From Gammaproteobacteria bacterium (GTDB lineage Bacteria; Pseudomonadota; Gammaproteobacteria; SZUA-229): a stretch of 8,644 nucleotides of DNA. Location: NCBI GenBank assembly GCA_026998145.1, contig JALTRC010000488.1, positions 1 to 8,644 of the forward strand. Direction: 5' to 3'. Made by a program: the position numbers and the translations under genes. The notes beneath the pieces were generated by a model. The model did not search any database. It saw only the letters and a program-made list of their open reading frames with translations, and was not told the origin of the DNA. Within the stretch, counting starts at the first letter, position 1. The number at the start of each line of letters is the position of its first letter. Positions 1 through 5,649 of this stretch are shown here, piece by piece.

Positions 1-230
1 TACCGCCCCAGTTTCGCCAGATAGGCACCAAGGTTGAAATGGCCAATGATGCAGGTGAAACCAAGGAGTTCACGGTAACTAAAATAGAAAACGGCAAATT
101 AACCATTGACGGCAACCATCCGCTGGCCGGCAAAACGGCCCGCTTTACCGTGAATATCGTATCAATCCGGGATGCCACCGATGATGAAATCCGTAATGGT
201 GTTGATAATCCTAATGTGCCGGTTCATTAG
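1..230 (+). CDS. SlyD-type FKBP peptidyl-prolyl cis-trans isomerase, C-terminal part (5' truncated by window edge)
   Basis: The reading frame is open from the window edge (first full codon at base 3) to the TAG at 228-230, so the Met at base 39 is internal and not the start. The 75 visible residues begin PPQFRQIGTKVEM and include DGNHPLAGKTARFTV and VSIRDATDDEI. These match the end of the SlyD-family FKBP fold, where the conserved DGNHxLAGxxxxFxVxVxxIRxAT block forms the last strands of the catalytic domain. Family knowledge: these proteins isomerise Xaa-Pro bonds and have a chaperone insert (IF domain) that would lie upstream of this window. The protein stops about nine residues after the FKBP core, with no His/Cys-rich metal-binding tail like that of E. 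coli SlyD. It could therefore be a short SlyD paralogue, so no symbol is given. The gene is convergent with the Sel1 gene to its right. Confidence 0.88.
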   Translation, partial: PPQFRQIGTKVEMANDAGETKEFTVTKIENGKLTIDGNHPLAGKTARFTVNIVSIRDATDDEIRNGVDNPNVPVH

Positions 231-271
231 GCCTGATAAAGATTTTCACCACTGAGATCACAGCTTTTTTA

Positions 272-405
272 TAGCCTCCCCCTTTGAAAAAGGGGGAATG
301 AGGGGGATTTAAAAACTTTCAGCATTGAATCTTCTATCAATACGGTGTTTTAACGGGAACAATTTCAAATCTCCCCCGGCCCTTCTTTGCTAAAGAGGGG
401 AGCTA
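272..405. mobile_element. MITE-like element with about 38-bp imperfect terminal inverted repeats, flanked by TA
   Basis: The left arm (273-310) and right arm (367-404) are imperfect inverted repeats of one another. Read inward, both run AGC, a C-rich block, TTT, an A-rich block, a G-rich block and finally GATTT, with roughly two thirds of positions identical. The arms enclose a 56-bp non-coding core (311-366). The dinucleotide TA occurs at both outer ends (272-273 and 404-405), as expected from a TA target duplication of the IS630/Tc1 type; that family assignment is inference. The left arm also folds on itself: 277-285 pairs with 289-297 (9 bp, CCCCCTTT against AAAGGGGG). There is no ORF, so any movement would need a transposase supplied from elsewhere. 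It sits in the spacer between two convergent genes, where insertion does little harm. The right arm is more degenerate than the left, which suggests an old insertion. Confidence 0.62.
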
Positions 406-420
406 ACACTGAGCAGTGTT
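405..420. repeat. Short perfect hairpin between the MITE-like element and the Sel1 gene end
   Basis: AACACTG at 405-411 is the exact reverse complement of CAGTGTT at 414-420. It begins 9 bases beyond the minus-strand TGA of the Sel1-repeat gene (430-432) and abuts the right end of the MITE-like element. It may be the 3' hairpin of the Sel1 transcript. On the minus strand the sequence after it is C-rich and not a T run, so it does not qualify as a canonical rho-independent terminator. Confidence 0.4.
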
Positions 421-429
421 GAGTCAAAA

Positions 430-1326
430 TCAACGGCAGGTCGATAAAAACCGCGCCTTTTTTCCCTTACAGGGATCGATTTCAAATTTAGCCAGCTTTT
501 TCTTGCGCTTTTCAGCCGCCAGCTTCTGCGCTTTCAGCTTTTCAAACTCGGCTTCCTGTTGCCTTTGCTGTGCTTCCAGACGGGCTTTTTCTGCCTCGAT
601 CAGCGCCCTCTCCCGTTCAATTTTCTGCCTTTCTCTGGCCAGTTTTTCAGCTTCCTGCCTGCGCCTGTTTTTATTCTCAATCGATGCCACCAGCTGCTTG
701 TCTTTTTGCTGTTTCTGCTGTTGTTTTAGTAGCTGTTTTTCCCGTTCAAGCCGTTGCTTTTTAGCCCTGGCCAAGGCCGCAGATCGTTTACGGGCCTGCT
801 CTGTTCGAATACGCACCAGCTCTTCTTCTACCTCAATAGCATCACTTTCCGCCTCGGACATACCATTAAAGGTCGCCTTGTTCAGCCATGCCAGGGCATT
901 ATCCAGGCTTTTCGGTACACCCACTCCATGAGCATACATACGACCAAGATAATACTGAGCGCTGGCCATGCCAGCGGCCGCCTTGCTTTTAATGGTTTCC
1001 AGCTGAGTACGGCTGTAGTCATTGAGACCATTGGCCTGAATTTCCATATACAGAAGTTTATAAATAGATTTTTCGTGGCCCTGGGCCGCGGCTTTTTCAA
1101 ACCAGCTTCTGGCCTGTGCCACATCCTTTTGGGTGCCCTTACCCGCTTCCAGCATTTCAGCCACTTTATACTGAGCTTCCGGATTACCCTGAGTCGCCAG
1201 TTTCATCTGAAAGCGAAACAGGCCGGATGACATATCTGGGATATGCACCTGTGCATCTTTAGCAGCAAAAGCCTGGGGGGATAGCGCTGAAATCGCGCCT
1301 ATAAATAAAATTAAATAGAGTCGCAT
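430..1326 (-). CDS. Secreted Sel1-repeat (TPR-like) protein with long C-terminal coiled coil
   Basis: 298 residues from the ATG at 1326. This start is preferred over an in-frame TTG at 1347 because AGGTGA lies 4 bases upstream and because it puts a signal peptide at the very N-terminus: MRLYLILFIG, then a hydrophobic stretch ending in AFA at about residue 21. A Sel1 repeat spans roughly residues 47-83 (GNPEAQYKVAEML to WFEKAAAQG). A second spans roughly 119-155 (GMASAQYYLGRMYAHGVGV to ALAWLNKATFNG), with a degenerate helical segment between them. Residues about 160-290 are a highly charged Glu/Arg/Lys/Gln helix that is predicted to be a coiled coil. The protein ends DPC-x10-CR, and these are its only two cysteines. 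Sel1 repeats are usually protein-binding scaffolds; the partner here is unknown. It lies downstream of the porin terminator and is convergent with the FKBP gene. It is probably periplasmic; no enzymatic motif is visible. Confidence 0.85.
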   Translation of the reverse strand: MRLYLILFIGAISALSPQAFAAKDAQVHIPDMSSGLFRFQMKLATQGNPEAQYKVAEMLEAGKGTQKDVAQARSWFEKAAAQGHEKSIYKLLYMEIQANGLNDYSRTQLETIKSKAAAGMASAQYYLGRMYAHGVGVPKSLDNALAWLNKATFNGMSEAESDAIEVEEELVRIRTEQARKRSAALARAKKQRLEREKQLLKQQQKQQKDKQLVASIENKNRRRQEAEKLARERQKIERERALIEAEKARLEAQQRQQEAEFEKLKAQKLAAEKRKKKLAKFEIDPCKGKKARFLSTCR

Positions 1327-1330
1327 AATT

Positions 1331-1336
1331 TCACCT
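1331..1336 (-). promoter_or_regulatory. Ribosome binding site deciding the Sel1 gene start
   Basis: AGGTGA is read on the minus strand, with 4 bases (AATT) before the ATG at 1326. The upstream TTG at 1347 has no comparable purine-rich site, so the ATG is the better start. Confidence 0.7.
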
Positions 1337-1363
1337 GCTAATGGCAATAATATTGGCTTAACT

Positions 1364-1397
1364 AAAAAAACAGGCCCGCAACAGCAGGCCGTTTTTT
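1364..1397 (-). terminator. Rho-independent terminator of the porin gene, possibly bidirectional
   Basis: On the minus strand GGCCTGC (1384-1390) pairs with GCGGGCC (1373-1379), 7 bp with one G-T wobble, across a TGTT loop. It is followed by TG and seven T (1364-1370). The stem starts 5 bases beyond the porin TAA (1396-1398), and the A run preceding the stem overlaps the stop codon. Because A and T runs lie on both sides, it could also stop plus-strand transcription. It ends only about 37 bases before the Sel1 gene ATG. Confidence 0.85.
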
Positions 1398-2478
1398 AGA
1401 AAATCACATCAATCGCAACGCTTAACATATTGGCTTTATTATCCGTAACAGCACCGGCAAAAAGACCGCTCTCACCCGTTATCGGGTCAATCTGCTGATA
1501 TTCCATTTTAAGTGCCGCACTGTCGTTTAACTCATAGCGTAAACCAAGCGTAATAGAGTCCTGATTCACGCCCGGATTGGCACCAGGGTTTGTTGAGGGT
1601 GCAGATTCAGAACTGGCTACCGTAATATGAGGCAGATATTTACCCATGCGATAACCCAGTGTTAAATAATAGGCATCCTGATCCGGAAATAACATTTCCA
1701 TTGAGTTTACTGCACCATCGGTAATATCACGGGTAACATATTCTGTGTAGCCCACAAAATTATTAATATCCCATGACAGACCAATACTGGCCAAATTAGC
1801 ATTACCATCCGCAACGGCTGTAGGCACCGTCTGTGAAACCGTTTCTACATCCGTCTGCATATAACTCATCTGGAAAGTAAAGCTGCGGGTATTGGCCATA
1901 AACGCCATGCCCACAAAATTTTCCGCATTAAAAGTTACTGCACCACCCGTACCGGGCACAGCTTCAGAGTTTGAACCCAGATAAGGTTGCAGGGTAATAC
2001 TCATATTGGAGAAGTTGATCTGGTACAGGGCCTCCATACCGACAATCGTATTAATCGGGTTGTTACGATAGACTTCCTGAGGCGGACGAATCCAGGGATA
2101 GGCATAACCCACTTCAAAATAATCGGAGATGAGAAATACCGGCTGTTTTACCTTACCACCCCGCAGGCTGAAATTATCGCTGAGCGCATAATCCAGATAG
2201 GCCCACTCAACATCCATGGCATAATTATCATCGGAGCCAGCGGCTAAAAGTTGCGCCACTGCTTTCATGTCCCCACTAATATCCGAGGTGATTTGCAAGC
2301 CGAACTTAGAGTCATTATCGAAGCTGATATCCTTAGTGATACCATCCAGATAGGTCGCATTATCCTGGTCGTGTACAGCCAGACCGGCAGTTAAAAATCC
2401 ATCAAACTCAATGGCCTGTCCCTGGCCTGAAAATAGAGTGCTTCCCAGTATGGCTGATACTAAAGTTCTTTTCTTCAT
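1396..2478 (-). CDS. Outer-membrane porin-like beta-barrel protein
   Basis: 360 residues from the ATG at 2478. A GTG codon directly before it is in frame, but AGAGG at 2485-2489 is spaced 6 bases from the ATG. The N-terminus is a Sec signal peptide: MKKRT, a hydrophobic core, and likely cleavage after GQGQA at residue 22. The mature part has alternating hydrophobic and polar residues typical of beta strands (for example SNMSITLQPYLG, NANLASIGLSWDI, DSITLGLRYEL) and ends in Ile-Phe, the C-terminal aromatic recognised by the BAM complex. The segment FEVGYAYPWIRPPQEVY (residues 121-137) resembles a conserved block I recognise in a porin-like family of gammaproteobacteria whose substrates are mostly unknown. 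Substrate specificity cannot be read from the sequence. It is a single-gene transcription unit with its own promoter and terminator. A classical trimeric OmpC/OmpF porin is unlikely, since the usual motifs are not seen. Confidence 0.82.
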   Translation of the reverse strand: MKKRTLVSAILGSTLFSGQGQAIEFDGFLTAGLAVHDQDNATYLDGITKDISFDNDSKFGLQITSDISGDMKAVAQLLAAGSDDNYAMDVEWAYLDYALSDNFSLRGGKVKQPVFLISDYFEVGYAYPWIRPPQEVYRNNPINTIVGMEALYQINFSNMSITLQPYLGSNSEAVPGTGGAVTFNAENFVGMAFMANTRSFTFQMSYMQTDVETVSQTVPTAVADGNANLASIGLSWDINNFVGYTEYVTRDITDGAVNSMEMLFPDQDAYYLTLGYRMGKYLPHITVASSESAPSTNPGANPGVNQDSITLGLRYELNDSAALKMEYQQIDPITGESGLFAGAVTDNKANMLSVAIDVIF

Positions 2479-2484
2479 CACACG

Positions 2485-2489
2485 CCTCT
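2485..2489 (-). promoter_or_regulatory. Ribosome binding site of the porin gene
   Basis: AGAGG on the minus strand, with a 6-base spacer (CGTGTG) before the ATG at 2478. It favours the ATG over the GTG immediately upstream (2481), for which the spacing would be only 3 bases. Confidence 0.65.
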
Positions 2490-2578
2490 TTGAAATTTTA
2501 TGTTGAGTAAGCTTGCTGATTTATTCTTTTATTATATTTTTTGTTATTATTTTTATATTTAATTTTAGAAACTTAGGA

Positions 2579-2607
2579 AATATAGTTAAGGAAATACAGC
2601 AGGTCAA
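2579..2607 (-). promoter_or_regulatory. Sigma70-type promoter of the porin gene
   Basis: On the minus strand TTGACC (2602-2607) is the -35 element and TATATT (2579-2584) the -10 element, with an exact 17-base spacer. Each hexamer matches the sigma70 consensus at five (-35) and five (-10) of six positions. Transcription would start near 2572 and leave a leader of about 94 bases before the porin ATG. The leader (2479-2572) is extremely A/T-rich and poor in G until the ribosome binding site. The promoter lies in the 237-bp spacer after der, in which no ORF is visible. Confidence 0.72.
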
Positions 2608-2621
2608 ATAATAAGATGACT

Positions 2622-2638
2622 ATCTAGGCCCATTAGAT
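2622..2638. promoter_or_regulatory. Inverted repeat upstream of the porin promoter, candidate operator
   Basis: ATCTA at 2622-2626 and TAGAT at 2634-2638 are perfect inverted half-sites separated by 7 bases. The centre is about 58 bases upstream of the predicted porin transcription start, a position compatible with an activator contacting RNA polymerase. The half-sites are only 5 bases long, so chance occurrence is quite possible. No known regulator is recognised. Confidence 0.3.
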
Positions 2639-2718
2639 CGCGGCTTGCCGGGGTTTTCCCCACACTAACAAAACACTCAACTTTAAGAAAGCGTTCTATC
2701 CTGTTGATTAATATAGTG

Positions 2719-4146
2719 CTACCTGTCTCTCTTTTTACGACGGCGATTATCGGTCTTTTCTCGATGTTTTTTCCCGGCCGCCCGTTGCTGGCGACTCACA
2801 ACCGGCTTTATACGATCGGCAGCCCGACGACCGGCAAAAGGATTGCCCCCTGATTTGAACTCCAGCCGCAGAGGCGTGCCCTTAAGTTTAAGAGCATCGG
2901 TAAACAGCTTCATCAGATAGCGTTTATAGGCGGCGGGGATCAGTTCCACCTGATTACCATGAATCACAATCACCGGCGGATTCTGGCCACCCTGATGGGC
3001 ATAACGCAGTTTGATTCGGCGCCCATGCACCAGCGGTAACTGGTGTGCCTGAGTGGCTTTTTCCAGCACCCGGGTCAGTTCCGGTGTGGACAATTTGCGG
3101 GTTGCCGCATCATAAGCCTTGCCAATGGCTTTATATAACAGCCCCACATTGGAACCATGTAGCGCCGAGATAAAATAGATTTCCGCAAACTGGATAAAGA
3201 CCAGCCGCCGCTCCAGGGTTTCCCGAATAGCCTGCTTTTCATAGTCATCCAGACCATCCCATTTATTGACCACAATCACCAGGGCACGGCCCGCATCCAC
3301 CACATAGCCCAACAACTGTAAGTCCTGATCGGAAACTCCTTCATGGGCATCGATCAGTAATAACACCACATTGGCATGATCGATGGCCTGCAGGGTTTTA
3401 ATAACGCTGAATTTTTCCACTGTCTCTTTGACTTTTTTGCGACGCCGCACGCCGGCCGTATCAATCAGGGTGTATTCCTGGCCATTGCGCTCAAAGGGAA
3501 TATAAATACTGTCACGGGTGGTACCCGGCATATCCATCACCACCACCCGCTCCTCACCCAGCATACGATTTACCAGCGTTGACTTACCCACATTGGGCTT
3601 GCCCACCAGCGCCACCTTGATGCCCTTGCTCACATCTTCCTGCAGGGCATCCCAGTTGTCCCAGCCCTTAAACAGGTGGTGGATAAGCTGCTGTGTGCCC
3701 CGATTGTGGGCCGCTGAAATACTGTAGTGATCCTGAATACCCAGGGCAAAAAAGTCCGCTTCAGCCTGAGCCGCATCCAGACCGTCAATTTTGTTAATCA
3801 CCAGATGGACGGTTTTACCCATTTTACGGATCTGCCGGGCAATGGTTTCATCGGCACTGGTCAGACCGTCCCGGGCATCCACCAGAAATAGCACCAGATT
3901 AGCCTCATCAATAGCCAGCAGGGTTTGCTGCGCCATACGCTCATCCAGCTCTTCCGATTCGCCGCTCAGCCCCCCCGTATCAATAACAATAAAGTTATGC
4001 CCTTCATACTGTCCATGACCATATTTACGGTCACGGGTCAGGCCGGGAAAATCTGCCACCAGGGCATCACGGGTTTTAGTCAGCACATTAAACAAAGTGG
4101 ATTTGCCCACATTGGGACGACCAACCAGCGCTATTACAGGTAACAT
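2719..4146 (-). CDS. der: Ribosome assembly GTPase Der (EngA), two tandem G domains
   Basis: 475 residues from the ATG at 4146. The in-frame TTG at 4152 is rejected because E. coli Der begins MVPVVALVGRPNVGKS at the matching place. Der is an essential GTPase that binds the 50S subunit during its assembly. G domain 1 has the P-loop GRPNVGKS (9-16), DTGG (56-59), NKID (118-121) and SAA (144-146). G domain 2 has GKPNVGKS (182-189), DTAG (229-232), NKWD (294-297) and SAL (327-329). Both look catalytically complete. A KH-like domain follows (about 350-435), with GRRIKLRYAHQGG and PVIVIHGNQV, and then a very basic tail (about 440-475) probably contacting rRNA. The linker between the G domains is only about 15 residues and lacks the long acidic segment found in E. 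coli Der. The ribosome binding site is weak (GAGAG, 4154-4158). It is the last gene of the hisS-yfgM-bamB cluster, or has its own start in the 102-bp spacer. Confidence 0.98.
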   Translation of the reverse strand: MLPVIALVGRPNVGKSTLFNVLTKTRDALVADFPGLTRDRKYGHGQYEGHNFIVIDTGGLSGESEELDERMAQQTLLAIDEANLVLFLVDARDGLTSADETIARQIRKMGKTVHLVINKIDGLDAAQAEADFFALGIQDHYSISAAHNRGTQQLIHHLFKGWDNWDALQEDVSKGIKVALVGKPNVGKSTLVNRMLGEERVVVMDMPGTTRDSIYIPFERNGQEYTLIDTAGVRRRKKVKETVEKFSVIKTLQAIDHANVVLLLIDAHEGVSDQDLQLLGYVVDAGRALVIVVNKWDGLDDYEKQAIRETLERRLVFIQFAEIYFISALHGSNVGLLYKAIGKAYDAATRKLSTPELTRVLEKATQAHQLPLVHGRRIKLRYAHQGGQNPPVIVIHGNQVELIPAAYKRYLMKLFTDALKLKGTPLRLEFKSGGNPFAGRRAADRIKPVVSRQQRAAGKKHREKTDNRRRKKRDR

Positions 4147-4200
4147 GAACAAACTCTCAAATGGATGAAATCAGGCAAACGCCTATTCTAACGGATACAT

Positions 4201-4233
4201 AAAAGCAGCAGCACCTCTGACAGGCAGGCTGCT
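4201..4233 (-). terminator. Possible weak terminator or attenuator between the DUF945 gene and der
   Basis: On the minus strand AGCAGC (4228-4233) pairs with GCTGCT (4207-4212), with a short inner CCT/AGG pairing possible. It is followed by GCTTTT, a run of only four T. The stem starts about 16 bases after the DUF945 gene stop (TAG, 4249-4251). The short T run suggests partial termination at best, with some read-through into der. A TAGAAT hexamer lies further downstream in the same 102-bp spacer, but no good -35 element precedes it. Confidence 0.3.
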
Positions 4234-4248
4234 CAGAAACGGCTTGGG

Positions 4249-5628
4249 CTATTGTACCCCAGTCGAGCTTTGAATTTGCGACATAATACTGGCCAGAGGG
4301 TCTACCGCCTGCTGATTTAAACGGGCCTGCCCCTGTGACATATCCAGCTGGCAGCGGTAAGTTTGCCTGTCGAAACTCAGCCAGTTTTCTGCCACCAGAC
4401 CGCGTAAATTATCCGCTACCTTCTGTGACATAGGGACAGCCGAATCAGCTGTTTGTGGTGCCTGGGCTTCATGCATCTGCAACTGCCAGGCGATCACCTG
4501 CTCCATCAACGCCTTATCCGCCTGGAATGACAATTGCAAATTCAGACCATTTAACAGTGCCAGCGGGTCAGCCGATGAGCGGCTATCAAGCCCATCACTG
4601 GATAATAAAAACTGCCCCTGTAAATCACCCAGATCACTGACCAGCTTAAAGTTATGCAGCTCAATACCTGCGCCTTTAATAAAGAAAGGCAGAAAAGCCG
4701 CAAACGATGATTCCAGATTATCCGGCATTTTATTATCCTGCGCCAGATAGCGGCTGACACTGTCCGCATCCAGATCATACAGGCTTAGATTCATTTCCAG
4801 TGGCCCGAATCGTTCATTGGAGGCAAAGGCCTCACTCACATTAATCTGCGCCCCCAGGGTGAGCTGCCTCCCCTGCTGAGCATTTTGCAGCTGCACAATC
4901 AGGTTCTGTAATACCAGCTGCTCCTTGCTGGACTGATACTCAACATGCTGCACCGATAACAGACCATCCCCTTCCAGCAAAGCCCCCTGACCTGCCAGCA
5001 ACATAAAACTCAGCTCGGCTTTTTTCCCGCTGAACTGTCCATCGGCAGACTGAAGATGCACAGAAGGCAGCTTTAGCTCACCGGAAAAACTTTGTTTATC
5101 GGCCCGGTAAAGGGTTTCCGCACTGATGGGGGCCAGCGCCATTTGATAGTGTATCTGCTGATATTGAATGGCCTGTTTATGGGCGGGTAAATAGGCCTGA
5201 ATCAGAGCATCCCCGTTATAATCCATGACATTCTGGTAAACAAATTCACTGTTCTTTAGCCAGGGCTTTAATGGGCCGGATACATGTGTCGCCAGTAATT
5301 GTCCCTGCACCACCGCCGCCACAAAAGGTGAATGCCCCTGATTGATTAAACCCAGATATAAAGGGCCGTGAATAATCTCTTCGCTGAATTCAAATGTGGC
5401 CTCAGGGGAGAAAACCAGCTGATAACGGATAGTGGATTTAAAATAACCCTGCTCATACTGCACAATATTCACTTCACCCTGTAATGAGCGAGCCACATTC
5501 TGCAACATCCGGGGATAATCCTGGCGCACCAGCAGGCCGATGGCATAGGGGCTGAGCACCAGAAACAGCATCAACAGGGCAATCAGCCACAGGCCAAGTT
5601 CCAGCCCGGTGATTTTTTTTATGGACAT
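4249..5628 (-). CDS. DUF945 (YdgA-like) membrane-anchored protein of unknown function
   Basis: 459 residues from the ATG at 5628. There is one N-terminal transmembrane segment at about residues 11-34, after a basic MSIKK start, so the bulk should be periplasmic and anchored in the inner membrane. DUF945 hallmarks are visible: the EQGYFKST block (59-66; E. coli YdgA has HRGVFSS), EEIIHGPL (83-90; YdgA ESVDHGPF), a YNGDA segment like the YSGDSS of YdgA, and FLPFFIKGAGIEL near the ALPLMLKGDPVITI of YdgA. The length is close to the roughly 500 residues of YdgA. No catalytic motif is known for the family. The gene begins 21 bp after the bamB stop, without a clear ribosome binding site, so it is probably translationally coupled to bamB. 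It separates bamB from der, which are adjacent in E. coli. The family call is by recognised motifs, not by alignment. Confidence 0.78.
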   Translation of the reverse strand: MSIKKITGLELGLWLIALLMLFLVLSPYAIGLLVRQDYPRMLQNVARSLQGEVNIVQYEQGYFKSTIRYQLVFSPEATFEFSEEIIHGPLYLGLINQGHSPFVAAVVQGQLLATHVSGPLKPWLKNSEFVYQNVMDYNGDALIQAYLPAHKQAIQYQQIHYQMALAPISAETLYRADKQSFSGELKLPSVHLQSADGQFSGKKAELSFMLLAGQGALLEGDGLLSVQHVEYQSSKEQLVLQNLIVQLQNAQQGRQLTLGAQINVSEAFASNERFGPLEMNLSLYDLDADSVSRYLAQDNKMPDNLESSFAAFLPFFIKGAGIELHNFKLVSDLGDLQGQFLLSSDGLDSRSSADPLALLNGLNLQLSFQADKALMEQVIAWQLQMHEAQAPQTADSAVPMSQKVADNLRGLVAENWLSFDRQTYRCQLDMSQGQARLNQQAVDPLASIMSQIQSSTGVQ

Positions 5629-5649
5629 AAAGATTAAAACTCGTGTCAG

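Noticed and set aside
252..270. Possible terminator of the FKBP gene: CTG/CAG stem followed by six T
   Set aside because: The stem has only three pairs before a mismatch, too weak for a rho-independent terminator, although the T run is real.
416..931. Plus-strand open frame of 171 codons rich in Ser, Phe, Cys and Leu
   Set aside because: It is antisense to the Glu/Arg/Lys-rich coiled-coil region of the Sel1 gene, and its composition is simply the complement of that bias. The sense gene has a signal peptide, repeats and a good ribosome binding site.
754..1230. Plus-strand open frame of 158 codons opposite the Sel1 repeats
   Set aside because: It is antisense to the well-supported Sel1 gene, and its residues show no recognisable motif.
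2650..2665. GGGG-TTTT-CCCC hairpin after der as a terminator
   Set aside because: The stem is only 4 bp, no T run follows it on the minus strand, and it lies about 60 bases past the der stop.
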